A stretch of DNA of 32,353 nt from Patescibacteria group bacterium. GTDB lineage: Bacteria; Patescibacteriota; Patescibacteriia; Magasanikbacterales; UBA922. A program made the translations under genes and the position numbers. The notes beneath the pieces are model-generated. The model was not told the DNA's origin, made no database searches, and saw only the letters and a program-made list of their open reading frames with translations. Position 1 is the first letter of the stretch. Every line of letters starts with the position of its first letter. The stretch is taken from NCBI GenBank assembly GCA_018823045.1, contig JAHJIX010000017.1, forward strand, positions 116,300-148,652, in the 5' to 3' direction. Below are positions 1-7,697 of the stretch, in pieces.

Positions 1-693
1 TTCTTCAAAAAGATACGCAACACGCATACGATCTTCTGACAAGATCACATCTTTTGGGATGATTGCACCTCCTGTAGCACTTTTGATACTCACAATGCTG
101 AGTAAATCAGTATCTGCTGCTATTCCATGACTAAACAATACACGCACAACAGTATTCGTCATTCCAGTTGGATCATTTGCATCAGTATTTGGCGTAATAC
201 TTTTTACGACAAACAAATTATTTTCAAATAAACACTGATCTACGGGGTCACCTGGCTCAATTTCACACCAAATACCCACACAACCATCGTCTGGGTTGCC
301 ACCATCTCCAATATCTCGAATTAAAATATCTTGTAAACTCCTAATCACAAACTGTACAATTGCTAGTGCAGACAAAATAATAACTAAGCCAATAACAGCA
401 TTAATCATAATTTTCTTTGCTTGCGCAATTTTATCTTCTTGCCCCCCGGCGGTCATCCAGATAAATCCAGCATATACCATGAGCACAAGCGCAATTGTCC
501 CTAATAATCCTAATCCTGCCTGAATAATTCTTGCTATCACAATTCGAATATCAGTACCAGATAAGGCAACATTTTGCCCAACTTCATTCAAACCTAAAGT
601 ATCTTGCGCTGATACACTTTGTGGAAACACGCTCACGAACACACCAATACACAGGGTCAATAACAGGGTTAGAAATATTTTACGATAAGGCAT
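1..693 (-). CDS. Pilin-module surface protein, paralogue 1 (3' end beyond window)
   Basis: Open reading frame absent from the track because its stop lies before base 1; it reads in frame for 231 codons from the ATG at 693. It begins with a signal-like helix ending in SVSAQDTLGL, then two hydrophobic helices (about residues 50-75 and 90-115) around WMTAGGQEDKIAQAKK. This is the pattern of the T4SS-pilin-type two-helix module (Pfam T4SS_pilin-like) common in CPR proteins. The part after residue 120 is cysteine-bearing and probably starts extracellular domains, with a segment near NTVVRVLFSHGI resembling the start of an SbsA-type Ig-like domain. It sits 6 bp behind the next gene, shares its N-terminal region almost residue for residue, and is presumably co-transcribed. 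Role is inferred as cell-surface or secreted; no enzyme motif is visible. Confidence 0.8.
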   Translation of the reverse strand, partial: MPYRKIFLTLLLTLCIGVFVSVFPQSVSAQDTLGLNEVGQNVALSGTDIRIVIARIIQAGLGLLGTIALVLMVYAGFIWMTAGGQEDKIAQAKKIMINAVIGLVIILSALAIVQFVIRSLQDILIRDIGDGGNPDDGCVGIWCEIEPGDPVDQCLFENNLFVVKSITPNTDANDPTGMTNTVVRVLFSHGIAADTDLLSIVSIKSATGGAIIPKDVILSEDRMRVAYLFEE

Positions 694-699
694 ATAAAA

Positions 700-2727
700 T
701 TATTCACTCAAAGGACTAATATCTGCGCGACGCAATGTTGCACGACAATCAAGCACATTGGCTTGTAATACAATATCTTGTCTAAATTTAGTAACACAAG
801 CTGTATCTTCTTCTGCACGAAGTGTCACAGAAGTACATGCAGCACTATTTGGATCTCCATCAATACAAGGCTCTCCTACTTCTGCAGGGCCAACACCAGG
901 ATACACACAATTTTGTTGTGCATCTTTTACAGAACTTGGGATATATGGAAAATAATATAAATCGAGACCATTTGGCCCAAACACTCGATGACGAACTTCT
1001 GTAATTGTTGTATTTCCTGCACCAATTCGAGATATAGGTGACGTCCATAACAGATCTAAACCGCCAACTTCTGCAGGATACTCTTCAATACCAATACCAC
1101 GCAATGTGGCATACCACATTTCTTCATTAAAGGTAATAAGTACTTCTGTTTGTCCAACAACTCCCCCAGTATCAATATCTGGTGAAATACTTTGAATATG
1201 TGGCGGTGTTCGGTCGATGGTATTTGCAATATTAAAAGCCCAAATACCATTGTCTGGAACTCGCTCATTTTGATTAATAATTTTTCGCTCTCCAATTGGT
1301 GGTTTTCCTTGTAACACACCATCCCCACCAACAACAGTGCCTGCTCGTGTATCAAGCGCATTACTACTTAAATCCATAATTCCACTAAAAGGTACCGCCT
1401 CAAAAGAACCACTTGCCGGATCAATCGGTGCCGCTGTTCGAAGCAATACTTCATATTCGCTTAAACACCCTTCTTCTTCACACAAACTTGGAAGACAATA
1501 CATGGTATCTCCACAACTATTTAATCCACATGATTCATTTGAAATAAAAGACACTGTACGATAACCATTTGTAACACGCCATTCTCCTTCTACTAATGTT
1601 TTGCTAAAAATAATATGATCAAACGGAGAATTTTCTCCTGTTGCTCCTTGCACAACTGTTGGATCCATCGGTTCATTAAAGGTAATTTGAACAATACTGT
1701 TTTTATACCCTTGTCCATTTTCTCGTGGATATACACTTACCACATGTGGTGGATCAAGATCAATTTCTGTTCCTGTTTGAAAGTCCCAAGTATATTGTAA
1801 TGCACGCGTACGATCAAATGCACGGTCACCACTTGCAAGTACAATATTATTTGTTAATATCACTGTATAATCTCTATTTTCTTCTGGACTTCCGAGTAAC
1901 TCAACGGGATCAAAAACAAATGTGTATGCATGACGATTATCACCATCTTCATATAAAGTCATTGCCGTTGCAACAATCCATTCTGGATTTTCATTTTGTA
2001 TATCAGCAGTTAAACCAATACGCACTGCATTGGTATTTAATGTATCACAAATAAATGATCCATCTCCTGCTGGCAGACAATCACCATAATACGGATCAGC
2101 AATTTCTCCATCAGCATTTAGCGCACAATTATCACGTGTTGACGTTCCTTCTGCAGTCCAACAACTATCATTGGTATTTAAAATAATACTTTCTGGACGA
2201 ATTGGCTCAATAAATGTTACTGCAATTTTTGTATTTCTCTTTACATCCCGTTCATTTCTAAACGGATAATGATCAGCCACAATAGACCCAAGCGCTCCAC
2301 TGCCAGTAAATGTCTCAAATCCAGGACGAGAACTACCACTAGTACCTAAAGATCTTGTTGCTTGTAGTAAACTACTAATCACAAATTGAACAATAGCGAG
2401 TGCTGATAAAATAATTGTTAATCCAATTACTGCATTTACCATAATCTTTTTTGCTTGTGCAATCTTATCTTCGGCTCCTGCTGAAGTCATCCATATACCA
2501 CCAGCATACACCATGAGTCCAAGCATAATTGTTCCCAAAAGTCCGAGTGCGGCTCGAATAATTTTGGCAATGACAATTCGAATATCTGTTCCTGACAATG
2601 CAATAGTATTGTCAATTTGAGATAAACCTAAGGTATCTTGTGCAAAGGCTGTTTGTGTAGACAAAAACAGCGCAAGCAAAAATACACCGATACCCGCAAG
2701 GAGTGGTGTTTTATTTATTTTTTTCAT
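700..2727 (-). CDS. Pilin-module surface protein with Ig-like domains, paralogue 2
   Basis: The product is 675 aa from the ATG at 2727 (MKKINKTPLL); the track start at 2751 adds eight residues before a typical signal peptide and is less likely. A cleavable leader ends near STQTAFAQDT. Two membrane helices follow, bracketing WMTSAGAEDKIAQAKK, the T4SS-pilin-type module. The large C-terminal part has at least two or three repeats resembling SbsA-type bacterial Ig-like domains: each has a PxhxxxxP start and an hxhxFNExM turn, for example VQITFNEPMDPT and VLITFNEEMW. Several cysteine pairs suggest disulfides. It is followed by a shorter-spaced paralogue at 1-693. I infer a membrane-anchored, externally displayed adhesin or structural protein; a role in a type IV secretion or pilus machine is possible but no ATPase is nearby in this window. 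Confidence 0.85.
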   Translation of the reverse strand: MKKINKTPLLAGIGVFLLALFLSTQTAFAQDTLGLSQIDNTIALSGTDIRIVIAKIIRAALGLLGTIMLGLMVYAGGIWMTSAGAEDKIAQAKKIMVNAVIGLTIILSALAIVQFVISSLLQATRSLGTSGSSRPGFETFTGSGALGSIVADHYPFRNERDVKRNTKIAVTFIEPIRPESIILNTNDSCWTAEGTSTRDNCALNADGEIADPYYGDCLPAGDGSFICDTLNTNAVRIGLTADIQNENPEWIVATAMTLYEDGDNRHAYTFVFDPVELLGSPEENRDYTVILTNNIVLASGDRAFDRTRALQYTWDFQTGTEIDLDPPHVVSVYPRENGQGYKNSIVQITFNEPMDPTVVQGATGENSPFDHIIFSKTLVEGEWRVTNGYRTVSFISNESCGLNSCGDTMYCLPSLCEEEGCLSEYEVLLRTAAPIDPASGSFEAVPFSGIMDLSSNALDTRAGTVVGGDGVLQGKPPIGERKIINQNERVPDNGIWAFNIANTIDRTPPHIQSISPDIDTGGVVGQTEVLITFNEEMWYATLRGIGIEEYPAEVGGLDLLWTSPISRIGAGNTTITEVRHRVFGPNGLDLYYFPYIPSSVKDAQQNCVYPGVGPAEVGEPCIDGDPNSAACTSVTLRAEEDTACVTKFRQDIVLQANVLDCRATLRRADISPLSE

Positions 2728-2785
2728 ATGTAGAGAGATCCATCGAAGCATGATACAATGGATAATTTATAATTATTGTATCTAT

Positions 2786-2814
2786 AGTATATCACATAAT
2801 ACAATATATTTCAT
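2786..2814 (-). promoter_or_regulatory. Possible promoter of the pilin-module gene pair
   Basis: On the minus strand TATACT (2791-2786) lies 17 bp after ATGAAA, a weak -35 matching four of six consensus bases. The -10 box is good, so a start about 60 nt before the ATG at 2727 is plausible. Confidence 0.35.
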
Positions 2815-2852
2815 ATATATATGCACATGAATTTATAATCTCTCTTCACTTC

Positions 2853-3398
2853 TTAACTAACATGCAATTCATTGACAATCATTCCACAAACCACAACATC
2901 CTCATACACCCCATTTTTAAGCATATGTTCTTTGAGTATTCCCTCTTGTTTCATCCCAATTTTTTCCATGACTCGCCCAGAAGCCGGATTGCGGCTTATA
3001 TATTCTGCATAAACTTTGTGCAATCCGTGTTCTTCAAATGCATAATTAATCAAAGCAGTTGCTGCTTCTGTCGCATATCCATTCCCCCATTCACTTTGTT
3101 TCATCCAATACCCTAGTAAGCCCCTTTTATCTTTTTTTGCAATTTGTAGGCCAACATTTCCAATCAATACTCCTGTATCTTGAAGAACAATAGCACAATT
3201 AATAGCTTCTCCTGCTGCAAATGCCTCTGCATGAGTTGCAATCCATTCTTCAGCGACACCATCTGGATATGGATGAGGAATTTGCTCAGTTGTATCTGCC
3301 ACTGCCTTATCTCCTGCAATTGCTTGTACATCTTTTGCATCATCCAAAGTAAATGGACGGAGAATTAAACGATCTGTTTTTAGTATGTTTTGTTTCAT
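2853..3398 (-). CDS. GNAT N-acetyltransferase, RimJ/RimL-like
   Basis: 181 aa. The opening LKTDRLILRPFTLDDA is the classic start of RimJ/RimL-type GNAT acetyltransferases, which transfer acetyl from acetyl-CoA to an N-terminus or small amine. The acetyl-CoA-binding motif A appears around residues 105-125 (WGNGYATEAATALINYAF), followed by SRNPASGRVMEKIGM, the usual motif B region. Length is normal for the family. Its ATG overlaps the stop of the upstream Nudix gene by 4 nt (ATGA), so the two are translationally coupled. Substrate cannot be told from sequence; ribosomal-protein or antibiotic acetylation are both possible. Confidence 0.9.
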   Translation of the reverse strand: MKQNILKTDRLILRPFTLDDAKDVQAIAGDKAVADTTEQIPHPYPDGVAEEWIATHAEAFAAGEAINCAIVLQDTGVLIGNVGLQIAKKDKRGLLGYWMKQSEWGNGYATEAATALINYAFEEHGLHKVYAEYISRNPASGRVMEKIGMKQEGILKEHMLKNGVYEDVVVCGMIVNELHVS

Positions 3399-3799
3399 AA
3401 TAAATTTTTTAGAAATTCTTTAATTTCATTTGGGTAAATCAATAATTCACTAAGATTACTTAAATAATGCCATTCTAATAAATACTTATCTGTATCTGAA
3501 TTTCTTTTTACTTCTGGCCCACCCAGTTGCATATTCCCCTTAAATTTTGTTACAAGAAAAAAATGATGCGTCCTTTTATCAAAATCATCAATAAACTCCC
3601 ATAATTTTTTATCAACTTTAATATCTAAATTCGTTTCTTCCTTTATTTCTCTCACTACAGCTGCTTCAACTTGTTCATCTTTTTCTACTCCACCTCCTGG
3701 CAAGACATAATATTCTTTATTCTTATAAAATCTATACATCAAAAGAATCTTTCCATTGTTTATTATCACTGCTGTCGCACGCATAACATATTTATTCAA
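3395..3799 (-). CDS. Nudix hydrolase
   Basis: 134 aa from a TTG start at 3799, or 129 aa from the ATG at 3784 (MRATAVII). Neither has a convincing ribosome binding site. The Nudix box is present at about residues 36-58: GGGVEKDEQV followed by REIKEETNL, matching Gx5Ex7REUxEExGU except that the last Gly is Asn. Family members hydrolyse nucleoside diphosphates linked to another group, using Mg bound by the RE..EE glutamates. It is coupled to the GNAT gene by a 4-nt overlap. Substrate unknown; likely housecleaning of modified nucleotides or a small accessory detoxification pair with the acetyltransferase. Confidence 0.88.
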   Translation of the reverse strand: MNKYVMRATAVIINNGKILLMYRFYKNKEYYVLPGGGVEKDEQVEAAVVREIKEETNLDIKVDKKLWEFIDDFDKRTHHFFLVTKFKGNMQLGGPEVKRNSDTDKYLLEWHYLSNLSELLIYPNEIKEFLKNLL

Positions 3800-3835
3800 T
3801 AAATTATTCTGTCATTTTTTAAAAAATACTATCTC

Positions 3836-3863
3836 ATAAAAATAAAACTGCTTAAGTAAGCAG
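3836..3863 (-). terminator. Intrinsic terminator after yqeY
   Basis: On the minus strand CTGCTTACTTAAGCAG forms a 6-bp stem with a 4-nt loop, followed by TTTTATTTTTAT. It lies 35 nt past the stop of the YqeY gene and ends the rpsU-yqeY unit. Confidence 0.75.
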
Positions 3864-3897
3864 CATTATTTCTCGAGCAATATACATATATTCACAA

Positions 3898-4335
3898 CTA
3901 CTGCATTTTCTTCTGCACAGCATCTTTTACTCGTCCACCATCAGCCCTTCCATCAACTTCTTTTACTACAGCCCCCATGACTTGACCAAAATTCGCACCT
4001 TCGCCAAGTTTAGCTACTACTGAGTCAACAATTGCTTCAATCTCTGCATCAGGGAGCTCTGCCGGAAGATATTCTTGCAAAACAGTAATTTCTTTTTCTG
4101 CATCAACAACCAAATCGTCTCGCTCACCTTTTTTAAAATCAACAATACTATCTTTGAGTTGTTTTACTTGTGTTTTTAAAATTGCAATGACAGCGTCGTC
4201 ATCCAGTTCACTTTTTATCTCAATTTCTTCATTTTTTATTTGTGAACACAAAATCCGCAACGTAGAGAGTGTTGCGGCATTTCGCTGTTTCATTGCTGCT
4301 TTTTGTGCGTCAAATATTACGCTTCGCAATGACAT
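3898..4335 (-). CDS. yqeY: YqeY / GatB-YqeY domain protein
   Basis: 145 aa from the ATG at 4335 (MSLRSVIFDAQKAAM). The track start at 4395 would overlap rpsU by 50 nt and is rejected. The whole length matches the YqeY family: an N-terminal helical bundle with QRNAATLSTLRIL and IVDFKKGERDDLV, then EKEITVLQEYLPAEL, and the C-terminal helical subdomain ending GRADGGRVKDAVQKKM. The C-terminal subdomain resembles the tail of the GatB subunit of Asp/Glu-tRNA amidotransferase, implying RNA or tRNA binding; the exact role is not settled in the family. It lies 10 nt downstream of rpsU, a pairing seen in many bacteria. Confidence 0.9.
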   Translation of the reverse strand: MSLRSVIFDAQKAAMKQRNAATLSTLRILCSQIKNEEIEIKSELDDDAVIAILKTQVKQLKDSIVDFKKGERDDLVVDAEKEITVLQEYLPAELPDAEIEAIVDSVVAKLGEGANFGQVMGAVVKEVDGRADGGRVKDAVQKKMQ

Positions 4336-4345
4336 ACTCAATATA

Positions 4346-4594
4346 TTATTTATTGTTTCGACTAAATTTATCTTCGTCTGGTGGAAGTTTACCAATTTTT
4401 TGAAGATAAGTCTTTTTTGAATTCATTTTTGCTCGCTCTACAGCTTGTGTCTTTTGAACATTTTTACTTGGTTTATCAGCAAGAAATTGTACTTTTCTTG
4501 CTTGCAAAATCTTACCAGATTTAGTCCATTGCTGTTTTACACGTCGAAAAAATGCCTCAAAAGATTCATTCTTTTTTCTTTTAATTTCTGACAT
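4346..4594 (-). CDS. rpsU: 30S ribosomal protein bS21
   Basis: 82 aa from the ATG at 4594 (MSEIKRKKNE). This start has a near-perfect Shine-Dalgarno, GGGAGGTGA, 6 nt upstream, and the promoter below puts the transcript start inside the longer track ORF, so the track start at 4654 is wrong. The core ESFEAFFRRVKQQWTKSG matches bS21, a small basic protein at the 30S platform near the anti-Shine-Dalgarno helix. A basic C-terminal extension follows. It leads a two-gene unit with yqeY. The strong SD stands out, as most genes in this window have weak or no SD. Confidence 0.92.
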   Translation of the reverse strand: MSEIKRKKNESFEAFFRRVKQQWTKSGKILQARKVQFLADKPSKNVQKTQAVERAKMNSKKTYLQKIGKLPPDEDKFSRNNK

Positions 4595-4642
4595 ATGCTT
4601 GTCACCTCCCGTAGGGACAATTAAATAAGTAAATATATGCTT

Positions 4643-4671
4643 AGCATACACCACATGACGCTAAAAGTCAA
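4643..4671 (-). promoter_or_regulatory. Promoter of rpsU-yqeY
   Basis: Minus strand TTGACT (4671-4666), 17 bp, TATGCT (4648-4643). The -10 lies within the small palindrome TATGCTAAGCATA, which could be an operator. The predicted start is about 40 nt before the rpsU ATG. Confidence 0.75.
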
Positions 4672-4687
4672 GCAGTGCACACAATAA

Positions 4688-6064
4688 CTACACAATCTCT
4701 AGTAATTTCTTTAATTTTTTTTCTAATTTCTTCTGATCAATAATTTCTTGAATACCTGAATCCATATCTCGAATAATCACGGTACCATCCTGCACTTCTT
4801 TTTGCCCAAGAATAATCGTATGTGTGGCATGTTGTTTATTTGCAAGCTCTAATTGCCCTTTGAGTGAATTCTTTGACAAATGTGACCCAACAAATACACC
4901 AGACTTTCTTAGTTGTTCAATTAATGACAATGCGCGACGACGCCCCTGCTCTCCTAATTGAGCAAAAAAGATATGTGGTTTTTTCTCTGCAGGAACATCT
5001 CCTAATTTTTGTTTTTGATCTTTCATTGCAAGAATAATACGCTCAATTCCTAAAGAAAAACCCGCTGCCGGTGTCAGACGCCCACCGAGTTGCTCAACAA
5101 GCCCATCATATCGTCCACCACCACCAAGTGCTGACTGTGCAGATAATGCATCTTCGCTATCTACAAATAACTCAAATACAGTATCGGTATAATAATCAAG
5201 TCCACGTACCAATGTTGGAACAAGTACATATGGCACTTGTAATTCATCAAGATACTCAAGAACCTTCATGAAATATGCCTTAGAATCCTGACTTAACCAA
5301 TCAATAATTTGTGGTGCATCTTGAATCACCTCAAGATCTTGTCCATCTTTTGAATCAAGAATACGCAGCGGATTTTTACTTACACGTTTTTTTGATTCAT
5401 CTGATAAATATGATCGCTTACTTCGAAAATATCCAACAAGTTCTACTAAATAATTTTGTCGATCTTCCAATGATCCAATACTATTAATATGTACAACAGC
5501 ATCAATACCTAAATCTTTTATTGTGTTATATGACACAGCAATAAGCTCTGCATCAATCACCGGATCACGATCACCTAATACTTCACAACCAAATTGATGA
5601 AATTGGCGATATCTTCCTGCTTGTGGTCGATCATGTCTAAACATTGGTCCTTGATACCAGACTTTCACTGGTTGCGGTAAATTATGCATGCCATTGCTAA
5701 TATATGCACGAGCAATTCCTGCCGTTAACTCAGGGCGGAGTGCCACTTTTTTTCCGTCACGATCTTCAAAAATATACATTTCTTTATTCACGACATCTGT
5801 TCCTTTCCCGATAGAACGAACAAACAATTGTGCTTGCTCAAGAATTGGAGCTTGCATATATTGATATCCATAGGCGCGAGCAACGGATTCACTTTTATGA
5901 AATACATCCAGCCAATATCCTTCATGTTTTGGTAAAATATCTTTCATTCCACGAAGTGACTCATATGCTTTTGCTTTTTTATTATCAACAGCCTTTTTTG
6001 CAGCACTCCCCTTTTTAGTGACTTTTGTTGTCGTTGCTTTTTTTGTCGTTTTCTTTACTGGCAT
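4688..6064 (-). CDS. hisS: Histidyl-tRNA synthetase
   Basis: 458 aa. Class II synthetase that charges tRNA-His using ATP. Core begins at about residue 38 with the family signature ESLRGMKDILP. Motif 2 is near residues 135-158 (GPMFRHDRPQAGRYRQF), the histidine-specific motif GLDYYTDTVFE near 286, and motif 3 AAGFSLGIERII near 330. The C-terminal 95 residues form the HGTP anticodon-binding domain. The first 35 residues are a lysine/threonine/alanine-rich basic tail (KKTTKKATTTKV) that most bacterial HisRS lack; it may aid tRNA binding. The gene is 6 bp downstream of lepB and likely shares its promoter. Confidence 0.96.
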   Translation of the reverse strand: MPVKKTTKKATTTKVTKKGSAAKKAVDNKKAKAYESLRGMKDILPKHEGYWLDVFHKSESVARAYGYQYMQAPILEQAQLFVRSIGKGTDVVNKEMYIFEDRDGKKVALRPELTAGIARAYISNGMHNLPQPVKVWYQGPMFRHDRPQAGRYRQFHQFGCEVLGDRDPVIDAELIAVSYNTIKDLGIDAVVHINSIGSLEDRQNYLVELVGYFRSKRSYLSDESKKRVSKNPLRILDSKDGQDLEVIQDAPQIIDWLSQDSKAYFMKVLEYLDELQVPYVLVPTLVRGLDYYTDTVFELFVDSEDALSAQSALGGGGRYDGLVEQLGGRLTPAAGFSLGIERIILAMKDQKQKLGDVPAEKKPHIFFAQLGEQGRRRALSLIEQLRKSGVFVGSHLSKNSLKGQLELANKQHATHTIILGQKEVQDGTVIIRDMDSGIQEIIDQKKLEKKLKKLLEIV

Positions 6065-6070
6065 ATATAA

Positions 6071-6670
6071 TTATAAGTTATATGTAGGAGAATCAAATAT
6101 AGTTACTCGAGTAAATGGCCACCCACGAATCCACGTTTTCCCAACAATGGTATCTCGATGGATTGGCCCAAATTTTCTTGAATCAAAACTTTCATCTCGA
6201 TTATCTCCCATGACAAAGTATTCTTCTTCACCAAGTGAATACTGAATACTGCCATATGTTTCTTCTATTAAATACTCTTCTTCAACTACAACACCCTCTG
6301 GGTTTTCGGCATTATACACAATAACCTTTTGATCTTCTATGCGTACTCGCTCTCCTGGTAACCCAATAATTCGTTTTAAATAATAATCTTTTTCTTGTAC
6401 ATTTGGTGCTTCAAACACAATAACTTCTCCTCGCTCTGGTTCTATAAACCGATAAGAAAGCTCATTAATAATCAAATACTCACTTTCATAAAATGTCGGC
6501 TCCATTGACTTCCCTTTGACCAAAAAGGGTTTAAACAAAAAATAACGAATAAACACAATGGTCACGCCCGCAAGTACTGCAATTTTAATCAACTCTAGAA
6601 AAAACAAGCCTATACTTCCGGTAGACTCTTGCTCTTTATATGGTTCATCAAATAATGGATCAGTGGTCAT
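6071..6670 (-). CDS. lepB: Signal peptidase I
   Basis: 199 aa. Membrane-bound serine protease of family S26 that cleaves signal peptides of exported proteins. One N-terminal membrane helix (about residues 23-45) is followed by the catalytic serine in KGKSMEPTF (Ser55) and the general-base lysine in YYLKRIIGLPGERV (Lys99). The box GDNRDESFDSRKFGPI is the conserved region E. Length and single-helix topology match the Gram-positive type. It is first in a lepB-hisS operon with a clear promoter. This fits the many exported proteins in the window. Confidence 0.96.
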   Translation of the reverse strand: MTTDPLFDEPYKEQESTGSIGLFFLELIKIAVLAGVTIVFIRYFLFKPFLVKGKSMEPTFYESEYLIINELSYRFIEPERGEVIVFEAPNVQEKDYYLKRIIGLPGERVRIEDQKVIVYNAENPEGVVVEEEYLIEETYGSIQYSLGEEEYFVMGDNRDESFDSRKFGPIHRDTIVGKTWIRGWPFTRVTIFDSPTYNL

Positions 6671-6711
6671 AAAAATACCAATTCTTTATTTAGAATATAT
6701 TCTTCGCCATG

Positions 6712-6740
6712 ATTATAGCAAAAATATGCTAAAAAAGCAA
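6712..6740 (-). promoter_or_regulatory. Promoter of lepB-hisS
   Basis: Minus strand TTGCTT (6740-6735), 17 bp, TATAAT (6717-6712) with an extended -10 (TGCTATAAT). The start would be about 35 nt before the lepB ATG. Confidence 0.8.
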
Positions 6741-6813
6741 ATAATTAAGTTATCACATCTGAAATAAGCAAATAAATGCTTTCTTAAGCAGAAAATACCA
6801 TCATTTTTACTAG

Positions 6814-6845
6814 CTAAATAAAAAAAGAAACAGTACTGCTTCTTT
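6814..6845 (-). terminator. Terminator of the tRNA unit
   Basis: Minus strand AAAGAAGCAG-TA-CTGTTTCTTT forms a 10-bp stem with one G-U pair, followed by TTTTATTT. It lies just downstream of tRNA-Ile. Confidence 0.75.
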
Positions 6846-6850
6846 ATTTG

Positions 6851-6924
6851 TGGGTGTGCCAAGAATCGAACTTGGGACCTCTACATTATCAGTGTAGCGC
6901 TCTAACCAACTGAGCTACACACCC
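6851..6924 (-). tRNA. tRNA-Ile (GAU)
   Basis: 74-nt cloverleaf on the minus strand. The acceptor stem is GGGTGTG/CACACCC, the D arm contains AGCTCAGTTGGTTAGAGC, the anticodon loop CTGATAA gives GAU, and the T loop is TTCGATT. The discriminator is A. The 3' CCA is not encoded, so a CCA-adding enzyme is required. Confidence 0.96.
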
Positions 6925-6973
6925 ATTCTAACCAAAAAATTCTTCTACAATATATAATTCAAACTCTTGGATG

Positions 6974-7047
6974 TGAACCCAAGAAGATTCGAACTTCTGA
7001 CCTCTACAATGTCAATGTAGCGCTCTAACCAACTGAGCTATGGGTTC
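6974..7047 (-). tRNA. tRNA-Val (GAC)
   Basis: 74-nt cloverleaf on the minus strand. The acceptor stem is GAACCCA/TGGGTTC, the D arm matches the neighbouring tRNA-Ile almost exactly, the anticodon loop TTGACAT gives GAC, and the T loop is TTCGAAT. CCA is not encoded. It is 49 nt upstream of tRNA-Ile; the two share one promoter and one terminator. Confidence 0.95.
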
Positions 7048-7068
7048 ATATGGTTATCTACGCAGATT

Positions 7069-7097
7069 AGTATACCCAATACCAAAACATATGTCAA
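7069..7097 (-). promoter_or_regulatory. Promoter of tRNA-Val/tRNA-Ile
   Basis: Minus strand TTGACA (7097-7092), 17 bp, TATACT (7074-7069), only about 20 nt before the mature 5' end of tRNA-Val. Confidence 0.85.
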
Positions 7098-7120
7098 GCA
7101 TATTTTTAGCAGGTTCTGGA

Positions 7121-7155
7121 TAAACAAAATCCCCCTGTTCGTGAACGGGGGGATT
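7121..7155 (-). terminator. Terminator of khpA
   Basis: Minus strand AATCCCCC...GGGGGATT stem, extended internally by GTTC/GAAC, followed by TTTTGTTTA. It lies 16 nt past the khpA stop. The plus-strand side has a run of A, so function on minus is favoured. Confidence 0.85.
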
Positions 7156-7171
7156 AAAAAATCAAATATAT

Positions 7172-7522
7172 TTAGATATTCAAGTTATCTACAGCGCTAG
7201 TATCAATATCATCCATAACAGATGCTACAGGCGCAGCCACAGGTGCTGCAGTTCCAGTTGGTGCTGGTCGACGACTTCCTTCAGGTTCATTGATTTTTAA
7301 ATTTACACGAGCATTGTTTTTTGCTCCAACAACTTTAAGTAACGTACGGATAGCACGAGCAGTTTGACCACGACGGCCAATCACGTATCCCATATCACTT
7401 GGGTTTAAATCCAAAGTAATAAGCACACCACGCTCATCTACTGTACGTGTTGATTTCACGTCTTCAGGATGGTTTACAATCGCTTGAACAACGTACTCGA
7501 GAAATGCTTGATCTTGTTCCAT
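7172..7522 (-). CDS. khpA: KH-domain RNA-binding protein KhpA
   Basis: 116 aa from the ATG at 7522 (MEQDQAFLEY). The predicted transcript start near 7602 lies inside the longer track ORF, so the start at 7624 is rejected. The KH core shows LEYVVQAIVNHPEDV, then the GxxG RNA-binding loop in GYVIGRRGQTARAIRTLL, and ends in VNLKI. Family members bind many RNAs and, with KhpB, affect cell division and envelope growth in Gram-positives. A 35-residue proline/alanine-rich tail after the KH fold is longer than the usual 75-80 aa family size. It follows rpsP, as in the Firmicutes rpsP-khpA-rimM-trmD cluster, but a strong terminator and its own promoter separate the two; rimM and trmD are absent. Confidence 0.9.
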   Translation of the reverse strand: MEQDQAFLEYVVQAIVNHPEDVKSTRTVDERGVLITLDLNPSDMGYVIGRRGQTARAIRTLLKVVGAKNNARVNLKINEPEGSRRPAPTGTAAPVAAPVASVMDDIDTSAVDNLNI

Positions 7523-7608
7523 ATCTGGCGGTTCTAAAAATAAACATAAATAAATATCCAAAAGCACTGCCGACTGCTTACAAAAAAGCCAGTACTCTTG
7601 CACTACCC

Positions 7609-7637
7609 AGTATAACAAAGTCATATTTGAGTGTCAA
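7609..7637 (-). promoter_or_regulatory. Promoter of khpA
   Basis: Minus strand TTGACA (7637-7632), 17 bp, TATACT (7614-7609). It gives khpA an 80-nt leader and decides its start codon. Confidence 0.88.
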
Positions 7638-7646
7638 TCATTCTCC

Positions 7647-7682
7647 AATAAAAAAATTGTCCGCTCTGTGGACAATTTTTTT
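7647..7682 (-). terminator. Terminator between rpsP and khpA
   Basis: A 12-bp perfect stem AAAAAATTGTCC/GGACAATTTTTT with a 7-nt loop, followed on the minus strand by T-rich sequence. It is symmetrical and could work both ways, but both neighbours are on the minus strand. Confidence 0.88.
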
Positions 7683-7697
7683 ATTATTTTTTATGTA

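Noticed and set aside
1337-2054. Plus-strand ORFs over the pilin/Ig gene, and similar ones over hisS, smc and others
   Set aside because: They are antisense shadows of genes with clear protein families.
2853-3799. GNAT-Nudix pair as another integron cassette
   Set aside because: Such genes are common cargo, but no attC-like palindrome flanks them; only a normal terminator lies upstream.
7523-7624. Longer start for khpA (MTLLYWVV...)
   Set aside because: The consensus promoter at 7609-7637 overlaps it, and the added residues do not belong to the KH family.
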